The notes under the pieces are model-generated. The model made no database searches, was not told the origin of the DNA, and saw only the letters and a list, made by a program, of their open reading frames with translations. A stretch of 64,000 nucleotides of DNA from Pseudomonas sp. R4-35-07 (GTDB lineage: Bacteria > Pseudomonadota > Gammaproteobacteria > Pseudomonadales > Pseudomonadaceae). The DNA lies in the NCBI RefSeq assembly GCF_003852235.1, contig NZ_CP027732.1, positions 3,100,001 through 3,164,000 on the forward strand, given 5' to 3'. Positions 37,680 through 47,186 of this stretch are shown here, piece by piece. The position numbers and the translations under genes are program-made. Every line of letters begins with the position of its first letter. Position 1 is the first letter of the stretch.

Positions 37680-37804
37680 GGTGTCGCCCTCCAAGGCGCA
37701 TAGTGGTGTTAAATCAACCTTAGTCCGCCCCCGATGGAACACCATGACCGCCGGGCGGGCAAGCTTTATGATGGCGCCACCCCGCCATTCGAGAGGACGC
37801 ATCG

Positions 37805-38332
37805 GTGAACCGCATTGAGCACATTGGGTTGATGGCCAGCTACAACCAATGGATGAATCGCAAGGTCTACGAAGCCGCCGGCAAGCTGACAGACGCGGCG
37901 TTGGTTGCGAACCGACAAGCGTTTTTCGGCTCGATCCTCGGCACCTTGAATCACCTGGTGCTGGGCGACACGGTCTGGCTCAAGCGCTTTGCCGAGCACC
38001 CGGCAGACTTTTCCGCGCTGCTACCCCTGAGCGCCATCGCCACACCCGTCGACCTGAGGCAGTTGGCGTTCGCAGACATACGCGAACTCTCGGCCCAGCG
38101 TGCCTGGCTGGATCAATTGATCCTCAATTGGGCCGACAGCCTGCAGGAAACCGACCTAGACCAGCGTTTGCGCTACCACACCATGCGCGGGGCAGCGGCT
38201 GAGAAACCGTTCTTCGGTCTGCTGGTGCATTTTTTCAATCACCAGACACATCATCGTGGCCAGGTGACCACGTTGTTGAGTCAGGCCGGGGTGGATGTGG
38301 GCGATACTGATCTACTGGCGTTGTTTGACTGA
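37805..38332 (+). CDS. DinB-fold metalloprotein
   Basis: A 175-aa four-helix-bundle protein of the DinB/YfiT superfamily. Likely metal ligands are His in TLNHLVLGD and the pair in FFNHQTHHRGQ. Members are often thiol-dependent transferases or of unknown role. The start is GTG at 37805, with GAGAGGA upstream. Confidence 0.85.
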   Translation: MNRIEHIGLMASYNQWMNRKVYEAAGKLTDAALVANRQAFFGSILGTLNHLVLGDTVWLKRFAEHPADFSALLPLSAIATPVDLRQLAFADIRELSAQRAWLDQLILNWADSLQETDLDQRLRYHTMRGAAAEKPFFGLLVHFFNHQTHHRGQVTTLLSQAGVDVGDTDLLALFD

Positions 38333-38342
38333 GAGCGACTGA

Positions 38343-38819
38343 TCATTTCACCTTGCTGCTCAGCGTCTCCACACTGCGCTTCAAATCATCCAGGCTGCGC
38401 TTTAAGCCCTCGATCTCGCTTTTCTGCCGATCGATAGTGCTCTTCTGCTCGTCCAATGCACGCTTGAGGCTGGCAAGCTGACTCTCATTGCTACCGGTGC
38501 TGGAGCTATCCTTGCGCTTGAATTCGTCGAAGGCGCGGTCCTGATTCTCTACTTTACTTTTGAGGCTTTGCAGTTCGCTGGCGGTAAGTTTTCGCGCCTC
38601 TTTAAGCGCCTCAATATCCCCGACTTTGATACTCGACGGGTTCAACACTAACGCGGTACCCGGCCCCAATGTGGCAGCGGTCAGCGGGTCTTCCGACCAC
38701 GCTCTGCGGTCACCCCACTGCACCGCACTCGCAGCCCGCGCCGGGGCGATTATCGCAGCGCTCAAAAAACCAACCATGCCTGCAGCCATCATCCAAGAAT
38801 GCATACGGACCTTGCGCAT
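38343..38819 (-). CDS. Exported coiled-coil protein
   Basis: A 158-aa protein with a signal peptide (MRKVRMHSWMMAAGMVGF ... ARA). The C-terminal half is a continuous charged coiled coil with heptads (LKRALDEQKSTIDRQKSEIE, repeated LKRSLDDLKRSVETL). It is probably periplasmic; function unknown. GGGAG lies seven bases before ATG 38819. Confidence 0.7.
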   Translation of the reverse strand: MRKVRMHSWMMAAGMVGFLSAAIIAPARAASAVQWGDRRAWSEDPLTAATLGPGTALVLNPSSIKVGDIEALKEARKLTASELQSLKSKVENQDRAFDEFKRKDSSSTGSNESQLASLKRALDEQKSTIDRQKSEIEGLKRSLDDLKRSVETLSSKVK

Positions 38820-39043
38820 CAACTGACTCCCTAAAGAACTGCCGAGGTGGCATATCGCTATGACTGTCAATTATAGAGCTTGTTCCTGGGTTGGGCCCAT
38901 GCCATGGGAATAATCTGGAAGGCTGCGTAGATCACTGATCTGGCAGGTTTTTTCGGATAACTGTTTGTGCAGGAAAGCGTGCATCGAGGTTGCGTCGAAG
39001 CCGCTGGATCTATATATTCGCAACCCTGCTGCACCGCGCTACC

Positions 39044-39130
39044 GCCCGAATGGCGAAACTGGTAGACGCATGGGACTTAAAATCCCCCGCTCGTAAGGGC
39101 GTCCCGGTTCGATTCCGGGTTCGGGCACCA
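39044..39130 (+). tRNA. tRNA-Leu (anticodon UAA)
   Basis: An 87-base class II tRNA including the encoded CCA. Acceptor arms GCCCGAA and TTCGGGC pair, the anticodon loop is CTTAAAA giving UAA, there is a long variable arm (CTCGTAAGGGCG), and the T-loop is GGTTCGATTCC. An open ORF on the opposite strand is an artefact. Confidence 0.97.
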
Positions 39131-39315
39131 TAGATATCAAGGGCTTGCCAGGGAAACCTGGGCAGGCCCTTATCTTTTCTGCTGCGCAATTACCCTTCTC
39201 CAGCGTTCTGCCGATCGATTGACTCCCACAGAAAATCAACCGAACTACGCACGCATCCCAAGGTTCTATCAGGAGACGCCTGGACATTTCCAGGCCAACC
39301 CGCATGGAGCTGAAC

Positions 39316-39492
39316 ATGTCTGACGATCTGAAAAACCGTGGCCCGCAAGACCGTGCTCGAGTGAACACCTCCGAAGCCTGGGAGTTGAAACATTGGACGA
39401 AAGAGTTTGGCGTGACTGAGCAACAGCTCAAGGAGGCAGTGAAAGCTGTTGGTCCAATGGTCGAGGACGTGCGTAAAAAACTCGGCAAGTGA
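39316..39492 (+). CDS. DUF3606 small protein
   Basis: A 58-aa protein beginning MSDDLKNRGPQDRARVNTSE with W-x-KEFGVTEQQLKEAV, the DUF3606 pattern of a small helical protein. GGAG (39306-39309) is six bases before ATG 39316, better than ATG 39304. Function unknown, though family members are often stress-associated. Confidence 0.8.
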   Translation: MSDDLKNRGPQDRARVNTSEAWELKHWTKEFGVTEQQLKEAVKAVGPMVEDVRKKLGK

Positions 39493-39575
39493 GAGTGGTG
39501 ACGCCCCTGCTGCATCAATTGAAGCCGCACCTGTTGCGGCTTCGATCATTGGCCAGATAGCCGTGAGAATGCGCT

Positions 39576-40091
39576 CTACGTCAACGAAGAAAAACCTTGT
39601 GGGCTTCTGATTTTCTTAATAAAGACGTACAGAACCAGCCCAACGACGCTAACCACTAAAAAGCTAAACCAGATCGCCCAGAGGGTCTTTTTAGCAGCCT
39701 CATGAAACGACATCGTGCCGGTATAATCCCGCTGGCTAAGGATGACATTGGACAACAGGTTGGTTGCAAGGCCTGCACTGAAAAAAGGGATCAAATACAG
39801 CACGACCTGATATTGATTTCGAAGATCCCTTTCTTCGGCGGTCGAGTCTGGCAAGAGTCCAAAAATGCTTTGAACCATCCCCAGAAAAAGTGCTGCCCAT
39901 ACGAGCAATAGTATCGATGCCGCCACATCCATCCATTTGGGGGTCTTGGGGTCGCGTATGGCAACCAACATTGCTGCTGCACCTAGACCGCCCAGAAGGG
40001 TAGCACCGATGTGAAAGTTTTTAATTAAGTCGAACAACTGCGCAATCTCCTGTCCAGGCTGAGATATTTGTCTTACAAAGAACCAAGACAA
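39576..40091 (-). CDS. Four-helix membrane protein, unknown, low GC
   Basis: A 171-aa protein with four hydrophobic segments (HIGATLLGGLGAAAMLVAI, VAASILLLVWAALFLGMV, VVLYLIPFFSAGLATNLL, FSFLVVSVVGLVLYVFI). Its base composition is clearly more AT-rich than the flanking backbone. It lies downstream of an orphan immunity-like ORF and a CdiB/TpsB remnant on the same strand, so it could be leftover cargo of that locus. The family is not recognised. Confidence 0.55.
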   Translation of the reverse strand: MSWFFVRQISQPGQEIAQLFDLIKNFHIGATLLGGLGAAAMLVAIRDPKTPKWMDVAASILLLVWAALFLGMVQSIFGLLPDSTAEERDLRNQYQVVLYLIPFFSAGLATNLLSNVILSQRDYTGTMSFHEAAKKTLWAIWFSFLVVSVVGLVLYVFIKKIRSPQGFSSLT

Positions 40092-40211
40092 AAAAAGACA
40101 ACCGTTTTAGCCTATTTCCATGCCCCTGCGAGGGCACTTAATTAATAGGATCACTCCATCCCCAACAATAAAAATCCGCCGCCCTACAAGCACCTCCACT
40201 TGAATATCCAA

Positions 40212-40532
40212 TTAATTCATCCTGAACGGGTCAAATAGAACACTTTGTCCTAAAAGCTTCACTTTACGTATAAATTCCACCGTTAGCTTGACTGCTTCGG
40301 AAATCTTTGGATTTAAGCTGGCGGCTGCTAATAATTCGTCTACAAGTGCGTCAATCTGCGAACCAGAAAATATATCGTAGTCATCAAAACTCAAGTTGGA
40401 AAGCATTGGAAACTGCTTGCTATCCAGCTTGAAGAAAAGATTCGCAGCACTTAAAGGGATTTCAATTTTATCAAGACAACCCTCTTGCCCAGTGGCTGCT
40501 AGATCTTTATCCCACATCATTAAGTAATACAT
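40212..40532 (-). CDS. Orphan AT-rich ORF, possible CDI immunity protein
   Basis: A 106-aa acidic protein starting MYYLMMWDKDLAATGQEG. It is noticeably AT-rich compared with its surroundings and has no strong ribosome site. Its start overlaps the end of a broken CdiB/TpsB-type gene, exactly where a cdiI gene would sit if cdiA had been deleted. Small, acidic, AT-rich proteins in that position are usually immunity proteins. I recognise no named immunity family, so the role is inference from context. Confidence 0.5.
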   Translation of the reverse strand: MYYLMMWDKDLAATGQEGCLDKIEIPLSAANLFFKLDSKQFPMLSNLSFDDYDIFSGSQIDALVDELLAAASLNPKISEAVKLTVEFIRKVKLLGQSVLFDPFRMN

Positions 40533-40893
40533 GATTTAAGTCTTAATAACTCATTAGTGTGCAGATAGGCCCCACAGCGCTGGCCGATGTAGGGTTTGAT
40601 CAGACGCGTGCGCTCAGCCTCGGTCAGCGCATCGGCGCCGCCCAGCTCGATGGTTCTGATCGGGAAGCAGCGGGTGTCGACGGGGGTGGCCGGTGCTGCT
40701 GTCGCAGCGGACTGCCCGGCAGGTCTTTGAGTTCGTCGATGCGCCGTTGCTGCTGTTCGAGCAAACGGTCTTGGCGGTCGCGAATCAGGTCGGTGATGCC
40801 CGGCGTGTTCTGCGCCGTGGCGGCTTGCACCCACCCGGTGGTGCTCAAGCAAACGATAACGGACAGGCCGTCCAGACGTATCAAACGCCACAT
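40520..40893 (-). pseudogene. Truncated, frameshifted CdiB/TpsB (FhaC-like) transporter
   Basis: The start codes a signal peptide (MWRLIRLDGLSVIVCLST) then ITDLIRDRQDRLLEQQQRR, the N-terminal helix of two-partner-secretion outer-membrane transporters. After DLPG the homology moves to another frame (ATPVDTRCFPIRTIELGGAD ... IKPYIGQRCGAYL), the opening of the first POTRA domain. So there is a single-base frameshift near 40690-40730, and the remaining POTRA, barrel and any partner exoprotein are absent. An AGAGGGA ribosome site at the start still looks good. Confidence 0.75.
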
Positions 40894-41009
40894 GTCTAGA
40901 TCCCTCTATGTGGCTCAGTGCCACCAACGGGCGCGGATCTTAAAGTGGCATTTTGATGGCGTCAATTAAATGTAGAAATGTGTTTCGCTGGGCAGCCCTG
41001 CGCGATTCA

Positions 41010-41042
41010 CACAAAAAAGGCGCTCCGTAGAGCGCCTTCTTA
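41010..41042 (-). terminator. Terminator downstream of ibpA
   Basis: AAGGCGCTC and GAGCGCCTT arms around CGTA, with an A-run on the left that becomes the U-tract on the minus strand, just past the ibpA stop. Confidence 0.85.
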
Positions 41043-41054
41043 CCGCCGATTGCG

Positions 41055-41513
41055 TTACTGCAAACTGACCTGACGCAACTCAGGCTTTGCCTCGCTACCA
41101 ATCGTGATGCGTTTGGGTTTGGCCTCTTCAGGCACCTCGCGCAGCAGGTCGATGCTCAGCAAGCCGTTGTTCAGGGATGCGCCACGCACTTCGATGTGGT
41201 CCGCCAGGCGGAACGACAGCCGGAATGCACGTTGGGCGATGCCCTGGTGCAGGTAAGCGACCTTCTCGTCAGTTTCGCGTTTTCCGCCGGAAACCGTCAG
41301 AACGCCTCGTTCGACCTGAATATCCAGATCCTCCTCGGTCAGGCCAGCCACTGCGATGACAATCCGGTAGGCGTCATCACCGTGCTTTTCCACATTATGA
41401 GGTGGATAGGAGTTCGGAGCCTCGCTGCGCAGCGCCGACTCGAACAGGTCATTGAAGCGGTCAAAGCCCACCGATTGACGGAACAGTGGGGCCAACGAAA
41501 GGGTAGTAGCCAT
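41055..41513 (-). CDS. ibpA: Small heat-shock protein IbpA (Hsp20)
   Basis: A 152-aa alpha-crystallin-type holdase. N-terminus LFRQSVGFDRFNDLFE; alpha-crystallin domain from about residue 38 (YRIVIAVAGLTEEDLDIQVE); conserved RAFRLSFRLADHIEV and GLLSIDL; then the partner-binding tail. A sigma-32-type promoter lies upstream (41582-41609), as expected for a heat-shock gene. Confidence 0.95.
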   Translation of the reverse strand: MATTLSLAPLFRQSVGFDRFNDLFESALRSEAPNSYPPHNVEKHGDDAYRIVIAVAGLTEEDLDIQVERGVLTVSGGKRETDEKVAYLHQGIAQRAFRLSFRLADHIEVRGASLNNGLLSIDLLREVPEEAKPKRITIGSEAKPELRQVSLQ

Positions 41514-41581
41514 TTTAAAATCTCCTGAGTTTCTCCAAGTGATTTAGTACGCGACCCGTCTTCGGCATCGCGTGATCAAAA

Positions 41582-41609
41582 ATTTATGGACGCACAAAAA
41601 GAATTCAAG
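41582..41609 (-). promoter_or_regulatory. Sigma-32 heat-shock promoter of ibpA
   Basis: On the minus strand CTTGAA, 14 bases, CCATAAAT matches the sigma-32 consensus (CTTGAA and CCCCATNT with 11-16 spacing). It lies 69-96 bases upstream of the ibpA ATG. The leader could also hold an RNA thermometer, known for ibpA in other pseudomonads; here I see only a weak pairing of GGAG with the region before the Shine-Dalgarno AGGAG. Confidence 0.7.
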
Positions 41610-41743
41610 AGGGCTGAGAAAAAATTTTTATCTGGCGGATAACGCTATCGCGAGAACTGCGGCGTTACCGCTTGTGCTCTAATCTTAAGCCCAGGCGTGC
41701 TTTAACCCGTGAGCGCCTGAGACAGCCCTTGAGGTACAAAAAA

Positions 41744-42172
41744 ATGAAAATGACTCTCCCTGCCCTCGCATTGGGCATCCTGATTTCCCAAGGCGCCATG
41801 GCCGCCGGGGATGGCACAGCCGCCCTGGGCGGCGGTGTCGGCGGTGTGCTGGGCAATGTCGTGGGCCAGCAGCTCGGTGGTTCGACCGGCGCGGCCATCG
41901 GCGCTGGTGTAGGTGGCGCAGCCGGCGGCGCGGTGGGCGCGCAGAAAGGCAATCGCACGGAAGCAGCGCTTGGCGGCGGGGTCGGGGCTGCAGGGGGTTC
42001 GGTTATCGGTAACCACCTGGGCGGCAGTACCGGTTCGACCATCGGCGCAGGCCTGGGTGGCGCCGCCGGTGGCGCGGTGGGCAACAACCTGGCGGATGAC
42101 GAGAGCAGCCATCGCTCCGACGGCCGCAAGCACAAGGGCAACAAGCATAAACACAAGAACAAGCACCGTTGA
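41744..42172 (+). CDS. Glycine-zipper exported protein with internal duplication
   Basis: A 142-aa protein with a signal peptide (MKMTLPALALGILISQGAMA). Two roughly 45-residue repeats follow, each with an AALGGGVG start and a GLGGAAGGAVG-type glycine zipper. A strongly basic His/Lys tail (KHKGNKHKHKNKHR) ends it. Glycine-zipper repeats insert in or associate with membranes. GAGG precedes ATG 41744. Confidence 0.8.
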   Translation: MKMTLPALALGILISQGAMAAGDGTAALGGGVGGVLGNVVGQQLGGSTGAAIGAGVGGAAGGAVGAQKGNRTEAALGGGVGAAGGSVIGNHLGGSTGSTIGAGLGGAAGGAVGNNLADDESSHRSDGRKHKGNKHKHKNKHR

Positions 42173-42228
42173 TCTGACGCTGCCCGGGCTAAACGACGTT
42201 AAGCGCCGTTCAGCCCGGCCTGCCAGCC

Positions 42229-44292
42229 TTACATCGGCGTACTGCTGACCACGCGCAACGCCAGCCCTTCATACGCATCCAGCGTAATCGTGAACGTCCC
42301 CTCTTCCGTCAGGTCCCCTTCCACACGCTCATTGATGATGTCCACCACCGGCCCCGGCGCGATGTTGGGCAGGTGCAGGGATTCGGTGATCGGCGTGGCG
42401 CCGAAGTTCAGCGCAGTGATCTGCGTGCCCTTACCCGCCGGCAATTCATGAACCATGATCAGCAGGCCTGGGTGTTCTACATCCGGGATCAGGATCTGGC
42501 GGCTGGCGGCGATGTCATAGGCGCGGCGCACGCCGAGGATTTTCTGCAGCTGCGAGGCGAATGAGTCCGGGTCCTGCAACTGGCTGTTCAAGCTGCCATA
42601 CAGGCTTCTGGAACGCGGCATCTGCCCGGCCGACAGCTCGGCGTCGGGGTTGAGGTCGACCAGATCGTAGGCGCCACGATGAATCCAGCGCGTATCGCCA
42701 TCGGCCATCAGATGCGCGACTTCTTCGGCGGCCAACGGCAGCGCGCCCACCAGGTCCCAACCCGATAGCGCAAACACCCCAGGCTGCATGGCGTTGTACA
42801 TCACCAGCAGCAAATGAATCTGGCGAATCTGCTGGATATCGGCGGCAGTGATGGTCTCCAGGTCACGAATGCCGAGGGCGGCGGTAATGATGCTGGCGGT
42901 GGTGCAGGACACGCCGTTGGTGACGAACTTGAGGTTATACGGCGCATGTTCACCGGTCAGGCGTTCGTACATCTGCTCACGGATATGCTCGCGCAGGATA
43001 TTGCCGGGGAAGGTCTGGCCCTGGAACATAAAGCTGTCATGGGCATGCAACGTCCAGAAGTGAACCAGCTCCAGGGTCAGTTCATCGTGGTTTTGCAGCG
43101 CGTGGATCAGCGAGCCAGGGTCGATGCCGAGGCTGTGCATCTGGCGCAGCATCAGGCGCAGGAATTCAGTGTCGCCCATCAGCAACGCGTGCTGGTAGGC
43201 CGGCCGGGTGATGAAGTCATAGGACAGGTCGGCGCCGCCATGGGACATGGAAGCGATGTCGTCCACGGTGAGGTTGAGTTCCTGGAAACTGAAACCGCCG
43301 GCCTTGCGGATCGCCCCGCCGAGCAACTGGTTGCCGGTGATCGACAGCGGATGGCTTTCCGACCAGGCGCTGCCGTCAAGCTTGCGCTCTACGCCGAGGA
43401 AGCCGTTGGCGTCCAGGCGCAGGATCTTCGCACCCATCACATCGATGGCGTGCAGCGCGTCACCGATGATCATCTGCTGGGCGGCGAACGATGGATCGAG
43501 CCAGTTCAGCGACGGCTGCCCTTCCTTGAAGTAATGCAGGTATACCCAGCGCCGCGGCTTGCCGTCGACGCCCAGCACCACCGGCGTGGCGCTCCAGTCG
43601 GTTTCCTTGACGCCGGGCTCGAAGAAGATCACCCGCTGCAATTGGCCGACGATGTAGTGCTTGTCGCGCAGCGCATCCACCTGCGGTGGGCTTAGGTTTT
43701 GCGCGTCGCGGCCCTCGGCGACGTCCGGCAGCAACGGCCAGTCTTCTTCGCGGATTTCGACCATGTGGTACAGGCCGGGGTAGTCTTCATAGGCCATTTC
43801 CGCCAGGCGAAAATCCGCGCCCTTGCCGGTGTGCGAGGGGATCACGTCGTCGATGATCACCGCGTTGTGCGCGGCGGCCATGCGTGTCAGCGCCTGCAAC
43901 TGCGCCTCGGTGCCCAGTTGTGGGTCGATGTCGAAGCTGATGCGGTCGAAGTTGCCGTCGATGGTCGGCGTATGTTCGGTACCGGACAAGCCGCCGGATT
44001 TCTTCAGCGGCCCGTTATGGATGCCCTGGATGCCGATCTTCGACAGCACATGCCACAGGGTTTCGTCGCCAAGCGCTTCCAGCACCGTGCCGTCTTCGCG
44101 GGTCACGATCGATGCCGGATACGCCGTGAACCACACCGATGACAAGGCTGACGCGTCACGCGGCCGGGTTTGCGCAAAGGGCTGCTGCCACATCCGCCCC
44201 TGGCCCGAATAGAGTTTGGCCCGCTGGCGCGCCGCGTGCAGCATGGAGCATTGCACCAGCCAATCCACATGATCGTTGTCCGCCGCCGTCAT
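42229..44292 (-). CDS. GH13 alpha-glucan enzyme, trehalose synthase-like
   Basis: A 687-aa glycoside hydrolase family 13 protein. Catalytic residues: nucleophile Asp294 ([10 protein letters not shown]), acid/base Glu338 (FQELNLT) and transition-state Asp403 (QNHDEL). Domain B is around residues 150-280 and a C-terminal beta domain ends it. Sequence style resembles the TreS-like (maltose glucosyltransferase) proteins of Pseudomonas, but no maltokinase fusion or glg/tre neighbours are present, so activity is unproven. It is probably an intracellular enzyme: no signal peptide. Confidence 0.8.
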   Translation of the reverse strand: MTAADNDHVDWLVQCSMLHAARQRAKLYSGQGRMWQQPFAQTRPRDASALSSVWFTAYPASIVTREDGTVLEALGDETLWHVLSKIGIQGIHNGPLKKSGGLSGTEHTPTIDGNFDRISFDIDPQLGTEAQLQALTRMAAAHNAVIIDDVIPSHTGKGADFRLAEMAYEDYPGLYHMVEIREEDWPLLPDVAEGRDAQNLSPPQVDALRDKHYIVGQLQRVIFFEPGVKETDWSATPVVLGVDGKPRRWVYLHYFKEGQPSLNWLDPSFAAQQMIIGDALHAIDVMGAKILRLDANGFLGVERKLDGSAWSESHPLSITGNQLLGGAIRKAGGFSFQELNLTVDDIASMSHGGADLSYDFITRPAYQHALLMGDTEFLRLMLRQMHSLGIDPGSLIHALQNHDELTLELVHFWTLHAHDSFMFQGQTFPGNILREHIREQMYERLTGEHAPYNLKFVTNGVSCTTASIITAALGIRDLETITAADIQQIRQIHLLLVMYNAMQPGVFALSGWDLVGALPLAAEEVAHLMADGDTRWIHRGAYDLVDLNPDAELSAGQMPRSRSLYGSLNSQLQDPDSFASQLQKILGVRRAYDIAASRQILIPDVEHPGLLIMVHELPAGKGTQITALNFGATPITESLHLPNIAPGPVVDIINERVEGDLTEEGTFTITLDAYEGLALRVVSSTPM

Positions 44293-44380
44293 AAGCCTGA
44301 TACCTGTGGTCGTGAAAGGTTACTCGTACGCATAGGAGCGACGCGCGGGGCGATTCGTTGCATTGAGATGCAGATTCAAC

Positions 44381-44580
44381 TGTGGGAGGGGGCAAGCCCT
44401 AATGCCAGTCAGTTGCTGATCGTCCCCACGCTCTGCGTGGGAATGCCTCCTGGGACGCTCCGCGTCCCGCCGACCGCTGCACCTGGGAGCGACTGCGCAT
44501 AGGTGACGCAGAGCGTCACGGGCTGCATTCCCACGCGGGAGCGTGGGAACGATCGTCATTAGGGCTTGCCCCCTCCCGCA
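44381..44580. repeat. Nested REPIN: two REP families, one inside the other
   Basis: The outer arms TGTGGGAGGGGGCAAGCC (44381-44404) and their reverse complement (44557-44580) match over 24 bases with one mismatch. Inside is a second pair of a different REP family: GATCGTCCCCACGCTC (from 44418) and its inverted copy ending GGGAACGATC (44524-44553), each a small hairpin of CCCACGC/GCGTGGG. The core holds further short hairpins (GGGACGC/GCGTCCC, TGACGC/GCGTCA). Confidence 0.85.
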
Positions 44581-44591
44581 TTGGATAGCAG

Positions 44592-45455
44592 CTATATCAA
44601 GTCTTGCGTCGCCTGCCGGTACTGTCTGGGCGTGAACCCCGTCGACGCCTTGAACTGCCGGGTAAACGCGCTGTGGTCGGTGTACCCGCACTGCAACGCC
44701 ACGTCGGTGATCGGCAGCGCGGTATGCAGCAATCGGTGGGCATGTTCCAGCCGCACCTTCTGGATCATCTGCCGGGGCGTGAGGTGGAACACACGCTTGC
44801 AGTAGCGCTCCAGCTGCGCCACGGAAATACCGGCGATGCGCGTCAGCTCGCCGAGGGTGACACGGCGGTTGAAGTGCGCGCGGATATGCGCGTCCACTGC
44901 CGCCAGGCGCTGGTAGGCCGGGTGGGTTTCGCTGGCCGATTGAAGGTCGACCGAGATACCGGCCAGGCCGATGATCGTGCCGCTATCGCTATACAACGGC
45001 CATTTGTGCGTGAGGCACCAGCCGGGTTCGCGGCTGCCGTACAGGTGCAGCTCAAGCTGGTCTTGCAGGACGAACCCCTGTTGCAGCACCCGTCGGTCCT
45101 GCTCGGTATAGCCCGGCCCCAGTTGCGCGGGGAACACTTCGGCGCTGGTCTTGCCCAGCAGCGGTTGCAGGTGCCGCAGGCCGCAGCGCTGCACCAGGGT
45201 GCGGTTGGCGAGCACGTAGCGGGCGTCGATGTCCTTGATGAAAATCGCCGCGTTGGGGATCACGTCCAGTAACGGCAACAGCTGCGCAGCGCCCGTCAGC
45301 AGTTGCTCGATGCTGTGGGGGCGGCCGCCCTGCAAGAGACTCGCCAGCATGTTCTGCACCATGACATTCATCGCCCGTTTCTGACCCCGACGCCGAGCAG
45401 AGTGCCCCATGCCCGGGACGCTGTCGAGCGCCGGCGATTGTGCTGAATTCGTCAT
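44592..45455 (-). CDS. PAS-AraC transcriptional regulator of hydroxyproline cluster
   Basis: A 287-aa protein. A PAS domain spans about residues 65-180 (IPNAAIFIKDIDARYVLANR ... GTIIGLAGISVDL). A C-terminal AraC helix-turn-helix pair follows (TLGELTRIAGISVAQLERYC and DVALQCGYTDHSAFTRQFK). It is divergent from the hydroxyproline permease and enzymes, matching LhpR of P. aeruginosa, which responds to hydroxyproline. Start choice is uncertain (ATG 45455, or later ATGs). Confidence 0.83.
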   Translation of the reverse strand: MTNSAQSPALDSVPGMGHSARRRGQKRAMNVMVQNMLASLLQGGRPHSIEQLLTGAAQLLPLLDVIPNAAIFIKDIDARYVLANRTLVQRCGLRHLQPLLGKTSAEVFPAQLGPGYTEQDRRVLQQGFVLQDQLELHLYGSREPGWCLTHKWPLYSDSGTIIGLAGISVDLQSASETHPAYQRLAAVDAHIRAHFNRRVTLGELTRIAGISVAQLERYCKRVFHLTPRQMIQKVRLEHAHRLLHTALPITDVALQCGYTDHSAFTRQFKASTGFTPRQYRQATQDLI

Positions 45456-45549
45456 CCATCCCCACAAAAAACATCAATCGCCGTGGGTTTATCGGGGTCA
45501 CGATAAAGCCACTGCATGCCTATCCAATAACTCACAAGAAGGCGCCGCT

Positions 45550-47175
45550 ATGTCAGGCCAAGGCAAGTTCAAGAAACAGCTGTCATTGATGGACCTCACC
45601 TTTATCGGGTTGGGTGCCATCTTCGGTTCGGGTTGGTTATTCGCCGCCAGTCATGTGTCTGCAATCGCCGGTCCCGCCGGGATCATCTCCTGGCTCATCG
45701 GCGGCTTCGCCGTGCTGCTGCTGGGCATTGTGTACTGCGAACTCGGCGCCGCCCTGCCCCGTGCCGGTGGCGTGGTGCGTTACCCGGTGTATTCCCATGG
45801 CCCGCTGTTGGGTTACCTGATGGGGTTTATCACGCTGATCGCGTTCTCCAGCCTGGTGGCGATCGAGGTGGTCGCCTCGCGCCAATACGCTGCGGCGTGG
45901 TTTCCCGAGCTGACCAAGGCCGGCTCCAGCGACCCCACCACCCTCGGCTGGCTGGTGCAGTTCGCCTTACTGTGCCTGTTCTTCCTCCTCAACTACCGCA
46001 GCGTGAAGACCTTCGCCATCGCCAATAACCTGGTGAGCGTGTTCAAGTTCATCGTGCCGCTGCTGGTGATCGGCGTGTTGTTCACCTTTTTCAAGCCGGC
46101 GAATTTTCAGGTGCAGGGCTTTGCGCCGTTCGGGCTGTCAGGCATCGAGATGGCGGTGTCGGCCGGCGGGGTGATTTTCGCCTACCTGGGGCTGACGCCG
46201 ATCATTTCGGTGGCCAGTGAAGTGAAGAACCCGCAACGTACGATTCCGATTGCATTGATTCTTTCGGTACTGCTGTCGACGGCAATCTACGTGCTGCTGC
46301 AAACCGCGTTCCTGGGTGGCGTGCCCACCGAGATGCTTGCCAACGGCTGGGCCGGGATCAGCAAGGAATTGGCGCTGCCCTACCGCGATATCGCCCTGGC
46401 ACTCGGCGTGGGCTGGCTGGCCTACCTGGTGGTGGCCGATGCGGTGATCTCCCCCAGCGGCTGCGGCAATATCTACATGAACGCCACCCCGCGCGTGGTG
46501 TATGGCTGGGCGCAGACCGGCACATTTTTCAAGATTTTCACCCGCATCGATGAAAAATCCGGCATCCCGCGCCCGGCCCTGTGGCTGACCTTCGGCCTGT
46601 CGGTGTTCTGGACCCTGCCGTTCCCGTCCTGGGAAGCGCTGATCAACGTGGTCTCCGCTGCGCTGATCCTGAGTTACGCCGTAGCCCCGGTCACCGTTGC
46701 CGCGCTGCGCCGCAATGCACCGCAGTTGGCGCGCCCGTTCCGGGTCAAGGGCATGGCGGTGCTGGGACCACTGTCGTTCATCATCGCCGCGCTGATTGTG
46801 TACTGGTCGGGCTGGAGCACGGTGTCGTGGCTGCTCGGCCTGCAGATCCTGATGTTCGTGGTGTACCTGCTCTGCGCACGCTGGGTGCCCACCGCGCACC
46901 TGAACCTCAAGCAACAGGTGCGCTCGTCGGCCTGGCTGATCGGTTTCTATGCGGTGACTATCCTGCTCTCCAAGCTCGGCAGTTTCGGCGGCATCGGCCT
47001 TATCAGCCATCCGTTCGACACCGTCGTCGTGGCGGTCTGCGCCCTGGGCATTTACTACTGGGGCGCTGCCACCGGCGTACCGGCCCACCTGGTGCGCCTG
47101 GAAAGCGAAGACGATGAAAGCGAAGCCGTCAGTGACGATCGCTACAGCCCACCCCTCTCTGCAGCCACTCACTGA
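45550..47175 (+). CDS. APC-family amino acid permease
   Basis: A 541-aa inner-membrane transporter with twelve or more helices. The APC signature is [20 protein letters not shown]. As the first gene of the hydroxyproline cluster it probably imports trans-4-hydroxy-L-proline. AGAAGG precedes ATG 45550. The ATG of the next reading unit overlaps its end, indicating one operon. Confidence 0.88.
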   Translation: MSGQGKFKKQLSLMDLTFIGLGAIFGSGWLFAASHVSAIAGPAGIISWLIGGFAVLLLGIVYCELGAALPRAGGVVRYPVYSHGPLLGYLMGFITLIAFSSLVAIEVVASRQYAAAWFPELTKAGSSDPTTLGWLVQFALLCLFFLLNYRSVKTFAIANNLVSVFKFIVPLLVIGVLFTFFKPANFQVQGFAPFGLSGIEMAVSAGGVIFAYLGLTPIISVASEVKNPQRTIPIALILSVLLSTAIYVLLQTAFLGGVPTEMLANGWAGISKELALPYRDIALALGVGWLAYLVVADAVISPSGCGNIYMNATPRVVYGWAQTGTFFKIFTRIDEKSGIPRPALWLTFGLSVFWTLPFPSWEALINVVSAALILSYAVAPVTVAALRRNAPQLARPFRVKGMAVLGPLSFIIAALIVYWSGWSTVSWLLGLQILMFVVYLLCARWVPTAHLNLKQQVRSSAWLIGFYAVTILLSKLGSFGGIGLISHPFDTVVVAVCALGIYYWGAATGVPAHLVRLESEDDESEAVSDDRYSPPLSAATH

Positions 47176-47186
47176 TGGAGCCTTGC

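Noticed and set aside
39039..39530. Minus-strand ORF crossing tRNA-Leu
   Set aside because: Its EPGIEPGRPYERG segment is the classic false translation of a tRNA-Leu gene.
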